NCBI GenBank assembly: GCA_021495925.1
Contig: JAKEKT010000127.1
Location: 1-64,000, forward strand
Length of the DNA: 64,000 nt
Reading direction: 5' to 3'
DNA from: Diplodia intermedia
Taxonomy: Eukaryota > Ascomycota > Dothideomycetes > Botryosphaeriales > Botryosphaeriaceae
Part shown: one piece after another, positions 37,300-48,352 of the stretch
Position numbering within the stretch: position 1 is the stretch's first letter
Layout: every line of letters starts with the position of its first letter
Notes under the pieces: model-generated
What the model saw: the letters and a program-made list of their open reading frames with translations, nothing else
Databases searched by the model: none
Told to the model about the DNA's origin: nothing
Program-made: the position numbers and the translations under genes

Positions 37300-38370
37300 A
37301 AATTACTAATAAAGTAGTAATATAGACGTCTCTATAAGTAATAATTTTTAACGTTCTACGATAGAGAATCTATTCTAAATAATTAATAATATTTAGAACG
37401 AGCTCGAATAGCTCTAGAAATAGTTCCGCGACTAGAGCGAGAAAAACGCGCGGCTTAAAGAAGAACTTAAAACCCTATAAAGTTAATCTACGTTAATAGT
37501 ACTCTTAGTCGCGAAAACTATCGAATAACTAGTAGTAATATCTACTACGAAAGTTAAAGTCTTAAAACCCGACCTATATCGAGATAATTAAAAAAAGATA
37601 TAGAACTTTATTATCTAGCTTAATAACTATATTTACTTCTCTTACGAAGAATTTATTAATAAATTAAAGAAGATACTCTACGCTAGTATCTTTCTACGCG
37701 ACTTCGTAGAATAATAGTTTCGTTCGTATAAACGAGAATAGTAAGAGAAGCCCTCTAGATAAAGAAATAAAGCTATAATTAAACTCTTTAATAGTTATTA
37801 AGTCTTTATTAAGACTCTTAAGAAGGTCTTTACTAGTTTTAACGAAGCCCGTCTCGTTACTCGTACTCTAATAAACCTTAAGTAAAGAGAAACTATCTAG
37901 AACTATACTACTTAGTTCTAGAATGTAGTCTATCTTACTATCGAATAGTATACTAACGCGACCCTATAGACGTTCTACTACTAGAGACTAAAAGAGAAAA
38001 TTAAGAACGCTATAATCTACTATAATAGACTCGAAAGTCTATCTAAGCTTATTAATCTAGTCTAACTTATAGACCGACGACGTAACGAGCGATAGTTCGA
38101 TAAGAAGCCTTATAAAGCTAATAATATCTAGCTATAACGATCTTATTATACTTAGAAAGAGAGTAATACTATAAAGTTAAATAATACTTAATAAAGTACC
38201 CTAACGAGTAATAATAAGAATAGAGAATAGAAGAACGAAAAGAGTAGATATATATAACGTAAGAAGTAAATACTCTAATAGAAGTCTCGATTTAAGAAGA
38301 GACTATATATTTATTACGACGATAAATAGAATAGAACGTACCGCTACTTATATAACTCTAAGAAGAAGAC
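37300..38370 (+). pseudogene. RIP-degraded gag of the gag-only element
   Basis: A plus-strand frame near 37,820-38,100 reads F-N-E-A-R-L-V-T-R-T followed by a Y-T-T-*-F region and F-Y-Y-*-G-L-K-E-K-I-K-N-A-I, the pattern of the retrotransposon gag domain (Pfam PF03732). Near 38,300-38,360 a short Tyr-rich stretch probably replaces the zinc knuckle, as RIP turns Cys and His codons into Tyr. The 3' LTR begins directly after it at 38371. Part of this gag is clearly similar to the minus-strand sequence near 41,050-41,200 of the surrounding element. Confidence 0.65.
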
Positions 38371-39149
38371 TATTACGAACTCTAGAATATAAGAACTTTA
38401 TAACTCTAAGAGCTAAAAGCCCGCACGAAAGAAAGTATCGTAAGAGCTAATAAGTCTTATAAACGATAGAGCCGCACGAATAGAAATCTCGTATAAGAAG
38501 AACGACTATAGAGAAATATAGCGTCTACGAGACTAAGCTTAGATAGTAGCTAAAGCCCGTACGAAAAGAACGCCTATAAGAAATCTAAAAAGAGTAGAAG
38601 ACTATATATAATAAAAAGCTCGTAGAGAAAGTTAAACTATAGAAGTATAATCTAGTTAGATTAGAGTTTTATAAGAAATACGAAATCTAGAAAGTAGAAA
38701 ATAGACGCGAAGATACGAATATAAGTAAGTTAGTAATTACGTTCGTCTAGTAGCGATAGAAGTTAAAAATCTAGAAACTATTTAAAGCGTTAATATTACG
38801 TAGCGAAGACCTACTTAATAGATTAAATAGCTTAGTACTAATCTAACTTCTTAGATAATCTAAATATACGGCTAATTTAACTCTAGTTATAATCTAGATT
38901 ATAACTAGCTTTTTTATAGTATATAGATATACTCTCTTAGCTAGCATCTTAACCCTTCGTAGTTAACTTAAAGTTCTAATTTAAACCCTATTAATTTAGA
39001 GGTAATCGGCTTACTATATATTATATAATTACGTAATACTTTCTTATTTAATTATTATTATTTCTCTCTTATCTCTTTAAGATAAACCCTTCGATTTAAT
39101 CTATCTACTAAGCGACTTTAAAGCTTAGTAGAAGAAGTCTATCGTTATA
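38371..39149 (+). repeat. 3' LTR of the gag-only element
   Basis: 779 bp, starting TATTACGAACTCTAG and ending CTATCGTTATA. The same length as the 5' copy. Confidence 0.87.
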
Positions 39150-42100
39150 TAAACTAGCTTTAATAAGTCTATTTAGTTAACTTCTAGAAATTACTACGAG
39201 ATACGCGATAGCTTACTTTTAAGTTATAAGTATCGATTTTTCTCTTATTAGATAACCGTTTAACGCTACGTTCGTATAACGCGCGTAAATCCTCTAGAAA
39301 TAGTCTTCTTTAACTAACTTTAGACTATTATTCTCTTTTAGAGGCCTCGTTTAGAGAGAACTATAAGATATACGATAGTCTAACTCTTAGTTATAGATAT
39401 TAACTTTTTCTCTAATAAATAATCTTTTATCGAACTAGCTTCGATAGATCGATATTCTTATAATAATCCGCTAGTTTATTTTCGCGCTAGATCGTAAGTA
39501 GAGATAGTAAACCTTATCGTCTCTACGCTTTATACGCTTAACTATCGCTAGAGAGATTTTCTAGACTCTAGCAAAGCTACTTACTTCTACGTTAAGTTAT
39601 TACTCTACGCTCTAGACTTCTAGCTTTTAGCTCTTACTTTAGCTTTTCTAGCTTTAGCTTCTAGCTCTAGCTTTATCTTTTAGCGTCTAGCCTATTCGTT
39701 TTACGATAGCGAGGTATTTAATATATTATTCGTTTAAAAAGATAATTTTCTCGATTCTCTAGTTAATATATAGTACGTATATCTTTAGCTATAGTATTTC
39801 TAGAATAATATTATATTCTAGTATCTTTATAACGTCTAGATTAATTTTTTTCTTATAGTTAGCGATAGTTATTAGTACTAGCCCTATTTCGATTCTTATC
39901 TAATCTTTTTCGTACTAAGCGAATAATTTATTTATAGTTTAAAGAGAATAAGACTTATCTTTTTCTTACTAATATAGCTAGTACTTAATAACGAAGAATA
40001 GATTAATATATATTTTCTATACGTCGCTATTAATTATAGTCTAGGCCTTCTTACTATAAAAGATTATCTATAGATGTAGTAGTTTAAAGAGTTCTATTTC
40101 GATAAATATAATTTCGTTCGATATACGTATAATTTAGTTAAAAGATCTATCTAACGGTCTCTTCTAGAGTCTCTAACTAGAAAGACCGTTTAGTTTTTTA
40201 ATTAAACGAGGTCTTCGATAGTTATATTATCTAGTTAGTCTATCTAAAGCGTTAAGTTCTTCTAAAAGATTTACTTTTCTTAACGAATTTACCTTCGCTA
40301 GCGTAGAGTCTCTACTATTATCTAGTAGTAGTAGAACGAGATATTATTCTTATAGTCGAGCTACTAATATAGAGTATTTCTACTAATAAACGTAACGTCT
40401 TATTAGAAGAGTAGTTCGACTAATTATATAAGATTTCGTTTATCTTATTCTCGCTAGGCGTTACGCGTCTCGTCGCGAAGCTATCGACTAATTTTATCTA
40501 TTATTTAGTAAGAGAACTCTTTCTAGAATTACTATTACTAGCTATTTTATAGCCGACCTTTTAGTCTTTCTTCTAGAATCTAGAACTACTAGATATTTAA
40601 ATCTAGTTCGATAGTAGACGTCTAAGTTATTATAGAGGTTATATTATTAGTTTAACGTATACTTTTATACTATTCGAGGTACTCGATAACTTAAATAAGT
40701 ATAGCCGTATCGCGTTTACTTTCGATATTACTAGATTTAAAGATACTATCGTAGAGTTCTTCGATATCGCTATTTACTAAGTCGTTATTTTAGAATAACG
40801 CCTCGATAAATTCGTCGATCTCTTACTAGATTTAGATGCGCTATATAACTTAAATAAGTTAGAGTTTTAGATATTATTTCGTAGCGTCTTTATTACTTTA
40901 GTAAATAGTATAATCGTCGTTAAAGCACGCGGTCTAGCTAAGTATTATATATTTAAATATATTAAGTACTTTATATCGTCTATTAATTTTCTTAAATAAA
41001 TTAATCTCTTCTAGCTAAAGCGTTAAAGAGAGCTCTTATTAAGCTTCTTAATTATCTCTAGTAGTAGCTATAGTATTACGTGTCTTCTTCTTAGAGTTAT
41101 ATAAGTAGTAATACGTTCTATTCTATTTATCGTTATAGTAAATATATAGTTCTTTATTAAATTATAACTTCTACTAGAATATCTATTCTTTATATTATAT
41201 ATGCTTACTCTTTTCGTTATTTTATTTCTTATCTTTAGACTTTCGTTATACGGCGTCTAGCTCTATAGTATCGCCGTCTTCTTATATATAGCGTAGGCGT
41301 CGCGACTAGATACTATTAGCTTTATAGAATTTCTTATTAAACTAATATTTATTATATTATTAGTCTATTTTCTAGGCTAGTTTAATAAGACTAGATAAAT
41401 CTCTAAATCTATTTTAGTAGACTATAGTATCTTTAATTTCTTCTTTTAGTTTTTAGTAATAGAACGTTTATAGAGTTACGTCGAAGTATTATTCGACGAA
41501 AAGATAGACTATATCTTAGAACTAAGTAGTATAGTTCTAGACCGATTCTTTCTATTTAATATTTATTAGAATACGCGTAGCTAGACGAACTTCGTCTAGA
41601 CCGATAAATACTTCTTTAAGGGCTTTTATAAAGACTTAGTAGCTATTAAAGAGCTTAATCGTAACTTTACTTTAATTCGCTTAGGGTTTTTTCTAGTAGT
41701 CTCTTTTATACGGGCGGAACTATTACTCGGCGAAGTCGCGTAGAAAGATACTAGCGTAAAGTATCTTCTCTATCTCGTTAGCGAACTATCTATAGAAGAA
41801 GTAGATATAGTTATTAAGCTAGATAATAAACTCTTACGTCTTCTTAAGATTCTTTCGATATAGGTCGAATTTTAGAACCTTAACTATAGTAATAGATACC
41901 GTCGTAGATCTTTCGATCGTCGTATTCGTAGACGCGACTAGAGATATAAGCTAGTATTATAAGACTTTAAGCTCTCTTTTAAGGCGAGTATTCTCTTCGC
42001 TTTATTCGTAGAATTAGTTCTAGAGCTATTCGAGTCTATTCTAGATGTCGCTAATTATCTAGAATAGATCTACTATCGTGGGCTATTAGAAGTTATTACT

Positions 42101-42206
42101 TATAGAAACGTCTATATTACTACTTATTAGTAATTTCTATACTAGAAATACTTTTCTATTTTAGATATTAACTATCTTTCTTCTCTTATAAGAATAATAG
42201 TTAAAG

Positions 42207-42992
42207 TATAATAATAGACTTCTTCTACTAAGCTTTAAAGTCGCTTAGTAGATAAATTAAACTAAAAGGTTTATCTTAAAGAGATAAGAGAAGAATAATA
42301 ATAATTAGATAAGAAGATATTACGTAATTATACGATATATAGTAAGTCGATTATCTCTAAATTAATAGAGTTTAAATTAGAACTTTAAGTTAATTACGAA
42401 GGGTTAAGATACTAACTAAGAGAGTATATCTATATACTATAGAAAAGCTAGTTATAATCTAGCGTGCTCTTTTCTAAGAGTATTATTATTTAATATTATT
42501 TATTAAGAGCATTATAAGGCGTGCCCTTAATAGAGAATACTAGTAGATCGTACGTAACGTTAACGCTTTAAATAGCTTTTAAAATTTCGACTTTCGGCCT
42601 TTATCGCTACTAAGCGAACGTAATTACTAACTTACTTACGTTCGCGCTTCTACGTTCTTTTTCTACTTTCTAGATTTCGTCTTTCTTATAAGACTATAAT
42701 TTAACTAGACTATTATATTTCTATAATTCTACTTTCTTTACGGGCTTTTTATTACGTATAATCTTTTACTCTTTCTAGATTTCTTATAGACGTTCTTCTC
42801 GTACGGGCTTTAGCTACTATTTAAGCTAGCTTTCGTAGGCGCTAGATTCTTCTACGTCTAGTTTTTCTATACGAGATTTCTAGCCGTATAACTCTATCGT
42901 CTATAAGACTTATTAGCCCTTACGATACTTTCTTTCGTGCGGGCTTTTAGCCCTTAGAGTTATAAAGCCCTTATGCCCTAGAGTTTATAATA
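42207..42992 (-). repeat. LTR (family B), upstream copy of the minus-strand element
   Basis: 786 bp in reverse orientation, pairing with 31751-32536. It is followed by the GATAG duplication at 42993-42997. Confidence 0.88.
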
Positions 42993-42997
42993 GATAG

Positions 42998-43381
42998 AAG
43001 TCGAAAGTCGAAATTCTAAAAGCTATCGAAGCGTCGACGTTACGTACGACCTATATAAATTATAGTAATCTAAGGCTTCTAATTCTTAACTTTTAATCTA
43101 GTTCTTATAATTCTAAAGGTTTAATCTAGATTATAACTAGCTTTTTTATAGTATATAGATATACTTTCTTAGCTAGCTTCTTAACTCTTCGTAGTTAACT
43201 TAAAGTTCTAATTTAAACCCTATTAATTTAAAGATAATCGGCTTACTATATATTATATAATCGCGTAATATCTTCTTATCTAATTATTATTATTCTTCTT
43301 CTATCTCTTTAAGATAAACCCTTCGGTTTAATCTATCTACTAAGTAACTTCGAAGCTTAGTAAAAGAAGTCTATTATTATA
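42998..43381 (+). repeat. Solo LTR, 3' half (family B)
   Basis: 384 bp aligning with the second half of the 779-bp LTRs and ending CTATTATTATA, then CTATC at 43382-43386. That duplication matches the one before the 5' half at 31354-31358. Rejoined, the two halves make one LTR of about 776 bp with no internal region, so it was already a solo LTR when it was interrupted. Confidence 0.85.
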
Positions 43382-43386
43382 CTATC

Positions 43387-44515
43387 TTAAGAATTTCTAT
43401 ATCTATTACTTATTATAAACTAAGAATACGTTACTCTTCGTTAATAATCTTATTTAATTTAATCTTATCTTTTAAGATAATTATCTCTTATATACTTTTT
43501 AATTAACTAATTACTCGAATAACTTAATTATCGTTCTATATCTCGTAGACGTTCTATAATATTAAGAATAGAAGTTTCGCTTCGACTATTACTAAGCTTT
43601 TATAAGTTCTAAGTAATATATTAGTTCTTTATACTCTATAGTAGAATTAAGACTACGTAATAGAAGAAAATATTCTCTATCTTCTTACTATAGCTTTAAA
43701 TTTTCTAGGCCCGCTAATACGTATCGTACTAACTACGATTATAATAATATTAAGAGAACCTATAGTAAGTAGAATATAATTAGTCTATCTAAGAAATAAA
43801 CTTAAGAATTACTTAGTAACTTACTTATTAAAGAGAATAAGAAGAGAAGCTAAGTCGCTAAAGAGATTATTTAAGAAGTTATTTCTCTTAAACTCTATAC
43901 TAGTTAGCGCTTCTATTAAAGTAGTAGATATAGATACTATATTACTAAGTTACGATAAAAGAAGATATAGAATAATCTTAGAGTAAAATATAACTTATAT
44001 ATATTTTTAGAAGAAATAATAAGTAAGAAAGAAATAAAAATTAATCTTCTTCTTATATATAAGGTCTAGCTAGACTTTAGATAAAGCTACTAAAGTAGCT
44101 TCTAGTAATTATCTATAAATATATAGCCTTATATACTAGATTAGCGAAAATAGCTATCTAAAAGTAAGCTTACTTAAGATTAATTAGACTTTATTTTCGA
44201 ATATAAGAATAGTATATAGCTTACGTTAAGTCGTCTTATAGATAAGTTCTTTAAAGCGCTATAGCTAGCTTTATTATAGTATCGTAATATATATATAGTT
44301 AGCTTTATCTATAAGCTTCGCGTCTAATACGTATAATATAATACTATCTCGATCTACGTACTTAACGGGCTAAAATAATATTAGTCTACGCTAATATATC
44401 TATTAGAGGGAAAAATAGTAACGTTAGAGTAACTTATCTTAGTATCTATTAATAAGCTCTCTAGTATATCTATAGTATTATTTAGTATTATAAAAAATCT
44501 TGACTAAGTTTTAAG
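43387..44515. repeat. Unidentified RIP-mutated segment (right part of the interrupted host)
   Basis: AT-rich, CA/TG-poor DNA continuing the sequence that was split by the solo LTR. Plus-strand frames have protein-like runs (for example L-L-S-Y-D-K-R-R-Y-R near 43,955), but no family could be assigned. Normal composition returns at about 44,510. Confidence 0.4.
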
Positions 44516-44569
44516 CCATACGTAAGTAAGACCTAGAGAACTCCTTATGTGCCACGCCGTCGATTGTTT

Positions 44570-46581
44570 TTAAAAGGCGAGATCAATCATCGCCGGGTAA
44601 GAGTCGAAGCTCGCAAAGACGTCCTCCCATCCAGAAAAGTCCACGTCCCCGCCCGTATTTGCACAGTTCTGTAACAGTGCCTCAAACTCAGCATCACCGC
44701 CACCAGCGCCAACATCCACATTCTGCACTTCAACCACATCACCCCGATCCTCCTCGGCCACAACCCTGAGCTCGACCCCATGCCTCCTCAACATCTCCCC
44801 CAACGACTTCAAAAACCTCGCCGCCATCTCACTCTCCTTCCTCGCCCTCTCCAACACGCGACATGCCTCCCCAATCTCCCTCCTCCTGCCCTCCCTCTCC
44901 CCTCTTGCCCGCAACTCATCCCCGGAAAAGCACAAATCCACAACCAACACCACGGCCGCCATAGCCACATGATGCACAACGGTACTCAGCCGGCCCTCTC
45001 CGGCCCCACCCCCGCCACTCTCCACCCGCCTCCTCTGCTCATCAGCCTCAAACAGCTGCGCCACCCCGACCACCTTCCTCGCCGACTCCAAACACGTGCG
45101 CCGCGAAAACGCCCTCTCGGAATCTTCCGCGCCCCGCGGCAACACCAACCACGGCTGATGCAACTTGCACCGTCTGACATGCGCACACAAATGGATCAAA
45201 TACCGCTGCGTCGCGAGCCGCGGTATCCTGCTCTCCACATCCACATCCCCCTCCGCCTCCCCCCCGCCATCGATCCGAAACGCCCCCGGCAGCCCCTCCA
45301 AAAACCCCTCAAACAGCCCATCCAGCCTTCGCACGGTCGCAGGATCCGCGCGGCGCAGGTCGAACGGGTACAACGCGGGCGGCAGAGCGTCGGCGATGGT
45401 GCGGCAGATGGTGGCGAAGCGCAGGCGGAGCAGCGCGAAGGTCATGGTGGTGGGCGCGGAGGCGAGCGGGAGCGGGGTGGAGAGGGCGCCGTCGAAGGCG
45501 TGGAGCGGGTGCGAGACGGACATGTGGCGGGGCTGCACGAGGTAGGTGCCTTCTTGCGGGCCGGAGGTGAAGGCGAGGAGCCTGCGGGGGTGTTAGTGGC
45601 GGTGGTGGGGGAGGGAGGGGGAGCAACGGACCAGTCGGTCGCGACGATGTGCCACCATACGCGTCGCTTGACTTCGTCGGCGACGAGGTCGCGCGGGGGC
45701 TGTTGGTGGTGTTGGTGGTGCTGGGGCGGCGGGGCGTCGGTTTTGTGGAGGGAGGCCTGCCGGGCGAGTTCGAGGGCGGTGGTCTGCAGGAGGCGGAACT
45801 GGGCCGAGTAGCCTTGCATGTTGTAGGCGAGGTACGAGGCGATGATGGTGGCCTGCACGTCCTCGACGGCGGGCGCGTCGGCGCAGCGCGACTGGTCGAG
45901 CGTCTTGAGCGCCTCGGCCAGCCAGATGCGCGAGACGCCGCGCGCGTGGCCGGCGCTGGCGAAGATGCCGACGGTTGGGTCCCAGAAGTGCGTGGCGGAG
46001 GCCAGGATCGCCAGGAGCAGGGCGGCCGAGGCGTGGTTCATCCGGTCTGGCAGCGCGGCGTATATCTGGTGGATGGTGGCCAGGGTGGTTTCGGTGTGGA
46101 TGATGTGGTGCAAGTAGCCCACTTGCTTGTTGTAGTGCGCGAACAGCCGGAGCGTTTCTTCCCGGGCTGGCAGGAAGGAGTGGGATGGTAGGGCTTCGGT
46201 TGAGCCTTCGATTTGCACGATGGCGAAGCTCAATCCGCCGGCCTGGTCGGATGCGCGGACGTGCTGGTTGCTGGCCTTGATGCCGGCATCTTCAAGCCAG
46301 TCGAGCGCTGCTGCGGGAGAATCGGCTGATGACGGTGTTAAAGGAGGGAGAGCGCTTTTACTAAGGGCTTCTACAGCCTCCTCAAGCCGTTTCAGACGAG
46401 CGTTGACGGTGGGGTCGTCTGTCTGAGCGCTACGGTACTGTGGCGGAGGATCGGCTGCGTAGATGCACGTAACGCCGCGGGCAGAGCAGTTGGAGCAGGG
46501 GTGTTGGCGGCTACAGCGGAGCTTCTTGGAGCGACACAGCTGGCAGGACACAGGATCGAGGCGTGCGCGCTTTGCCGGCAT
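44570..46581 (-). CDS. Zn2Cys6 transcription factor
   Basis: Two exons (46581-45632 and 45581-44570) joined by a 50-bp intron with GTCCGT donor and GCAG acceptor give 653 residues. The N-terminus has the Gal4-type zinc cluster with Cys at residues 13, 16, 23, 29, 32 and 39 (C-X2-C-X6-C-X5-C-X2-C-X6-C) and a short coiled linker (L-K-R-L-E-E-A-V-E-A-L). The middle (about residues 130-320) resembles the fungal-specific regulatory domain (Pfam PF04082): the R-R-V-W-W-H-I-V-A-T-D-W block across the intron is its usual signature. The ATG at 46581 is chosen because the upstream in-frame codons begin with TTG. It is divergent from the MFS gene at 46773 and may control it, an inference from position only. 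The gene borders the RIP block by about 55 bp and is not visibly mutated. Confidence 0.9.
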
Positions 46582-46772
46582 GATGATTAGCAATCCAGGT
46601 GGCCGTAGGATTGTAGTGTTGAGGTGATTGAGAGCTGACCGGAGGCTCCGAAATCCTCGGAGTCTCCGCGGACCCTAATCCCTATTTAGGCAATCTATCC
46701 GCCAAATCGCTACCTCCATTCCATCAATCACGCAGACACGTTCGAGCCAACCGTCCGAGCACCGAGCTCGCA
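46582..46772. promoter_or_regulatory. Shared divergent promoter of regulator and transporter
   Basis: Only 191 bp separate the two ATGs. The segment contains CCGGAGGCTCCGAAATCCTCGG and CGGAGTCTCCG-like sequences near 46640-46672, with CGG/CCG triplets in inverted arrangement. That is the kind of site Zn2Cys6 dimers bind. Autoregulation and control of the transporter are plausible but inferred. Confidence 0.5.
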
Positions 46773-48214
46773 ATGTCCGTCCAGACTGCAGATGATTCCC
46801 TCCCCAACGAGACGAGGTATGGTCCTGGTAACCATTGGCGAGCTCCATAGCTTATTTTCGGCCTGCAGCGCTCGCGCGATATTATCGCTTGTTGGGGCAT
46901 TTCTAGCGCTGTTCTGCTCCGTTGGTTTGGCAAATGCCTTCGGAGTCTTCCAAGCGTACTACATCTCGCATCAACTTGCCGGCCACTCCGACTTTGACAT
47001 ATCCTGGATTGGCTCCATCGCGCTGGGCATCATGTTTGCCAACGCGCCAATCGTGGGCGTGCTTGTTGACCGTGTTGGAGCTAGAGTAAGTCAATGGAAC
47101 AGTGTGTGTGTAAAGCTCGAAACTGACATCTTGCTGCCAGTTACTTCTCATATCGGGAAGCACCGGTCTTCTACTCAGCGTGTTCATGACCTCCCTCGCC
47201 TCGAGCTACTACCAGTTCATCCTCGCCCAGGCTGTCCTGCAAGGCCTCAGCATGTCATTTACCATGTTTCCTGCTGTCGCCACCATTTCCAAAAGCTTTC
47301 ACAAAAACCGAGGCCTGGCTCTGGGTATAACTATTGGTGGGTCGTCCATTGGAGGACTGATTTGGCCCATCGTGTTGAATGAGCTCCTCAACCAAGACGG
47401 GGTGAGTTTCGGGTGGACTCTTCGCGTCGTCGGTTTCATCATGCTTCCTTGTCTTTCCATCTCCTGCCTTTCCGTCAGACCCCCGCACATCACCACCGAC
47501 CCAAAGATGCAGTCCGAGAAACCCAAGGCGGACCTTTCAATCGCCAGAAATCCAGCATTCATCTTCCTTTGTACGGGAATGGCCATCATCTACCTTGGCA
47601 TGTTTGCGCCATTCTTCTACGTCTCTTCATGGGCAAGCTCCCTCGGCATGTCAACCAGTCTTTCCTTTTACTTGATCTCTTTCCTCAATGCCGCTTCGCT
47701 GTTCGGTCGCGTTCTTCCTGGCTTTCTGGCGGACCGTTATGGTCATTTCAACCTTTGTGCAGCAGCTACCCTATCATCTGGAGTAATCGCATTCTGTTGG
47801 ACTACCGCCAGAAGCGAGGCGGGTGTGATTGTCTGGTCAATTGCATATGGTTTTACGTCAGGGGTAAGCTTCACTTTCTACTTTTCCAAACTCTTGTACT
47901 GACCAACCAGGCAATCTTGAGTCTTCAGACAGCTTGCGTGGCCAAAATTGCAACTCGCGATACGCAGGGAACCGCCGTGGGTCTTCTCATGGGATCTGTT
48001 GCATTGACGTACGTTACTCTTCTGATGATACTGGTCGATTGGAAGTTGACACATGTTCAGAGCTCTGTTCGGCACCCCGATCGCCGGGCAACTTGTGGGT
48101 ACATATGGCTACCTGGCCCTGTCCATGTTCTCCGGAGCAACTTTGATTATAGGCACACTCCTCATCACATGGGCAAGGCTTAAGTTGGACGGGAAGTGGA
48201 ATTCCGTTGTGTAA
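46773..48214 (+). CDS. MFS transporter, monocarboxylate-transporter type
   Basis: Five exons (46773-46816, 46869-47085, 47141-47863, 47911-48008, 48061-48214) with GT-AG introns of 47-55 bp encode 411 residues. The frame is continuous through all four joins. About 12 hydrophobic segments are visible. The F-G-V-F-Q-A-Y-Y motif after the first helix, G-L-A-L-G-I-T-I-G-G-S-S-I-G-G in the middle, and L-F-G-R-V-L-P-G-F-L-A-D-R-Y-G in the second half are typical of fungal MCT-like (SLC16-type) proteins in the plasma membrane. Substrate unknown; relatives carry monocarboxylates, riboflavin or secondary metabolites. It is divergent from the Zn2Cys6 gene. A broken relative lies at 5657-6079. Confidence 0.88.
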
Positions 48215-48352
48215 TGATCGGAATTTGCACAATATTATTTGCATTCATACAATACATAGAAGGCCGGGCATTCTCACTGCACCGGAATGCCCAATTCATC
48301 GCCACCGAGCTTTCCCTGTATACTCCCCAAAGCCATCCGTCTCCACCCCTCC

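Larger units (their letters stand above)
36452..39149 (+). mobile_element. Gag-only LTR element (TR-GAG type) of family B
   Basis: Two 779-bp direct LTRs (36452-37230 and 38371-39149) enclose only 1,140 bp. Flanks are CGAAC (36447-36451) and TAAAC (39150-39154), a 5-bp duplication differing by two RIP-type changes. The inside encodes a degraded gag and nothing else: there is no protease, RT or integrase. Such elements need enzymes from a full-length relative, and the element it sits in is of the same family. It inserted into the pol region of the minus-strand element. Confidence 0.83.
31751..42992 (-). mobile_element. Full-length Ty3/Gypsy element of family B, RIP-dead, split by a gag-only element
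   Basis: Two 786-bp LTRs in reverse orientation (31751-32536 and 42207-42992) bound an 11.2-kb insertion, 8.5 kb without the nested element. Flanks are AATAG (31746-31750) and GATAG (42993-42997), a 5-bp duplication with one RIP-type change. Coding is on the minus strand. Gag-like sequence lies near 41,100-41,200, matching the plus-strand gag at 37.3-38.4 kb. Reverse transcriptase shows A-Y-L-D-N-I-I-I-Y at 35712-35738 (second Asp mutated to Asn), RNase H a D-Y-T-I-G-A block near 35260, and integrase a mutated I-D-R...N-E-L block near 34050-34100. It inserted into an older LTR of its own family. Confidence 0.86.
9841..44515. repeat. RIP-mutated AT-rich transposon block
   Basis: About 34.7 kb of strongly AT-rich DNA without open reading frames of any useful length. 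CA and TG dinucleotides are almost absent; for example I find none in 13,261-13,560, whereas AC, GT, CG and TA are all common. This is what repeat-induced point mutation at CpA leaves behind when nearly every site has been converted. Because TG is lost, ATG codons vanish, and CAA, CAG and TGG codons become TAA or TAG. Degraded protein motifs remain readable and identify LTR and non-LTR retrotransposons nested inside one another. Both edges are sharp. Confidence 0.93.

Noticed and set aside
31300..43400. Repeated blocks considered as a CRISPR-like or tandem array
   Set aside because: The repeats are about 780 bp long, occur in both orientations, and have 5-bp target duplications, so they are LTRs.
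9841..44515. AT-rich block considered as mitochondrial DNA or a centromere
   Set aside because: Mitochondrial origin is excluded by degraded retrotransposon motifs and the CA/TG loss of RIP. A centromere cannot be excluded, but the block is short compared with known RIP-rich fungal centromeres and is fully explained by nested elements.
44780..45811. A 343-codon plus-strand frame
   Set aside because: Antisense to the Zn2Cys6 regulator, which has a clear zinc cluster and a resolvable intron.
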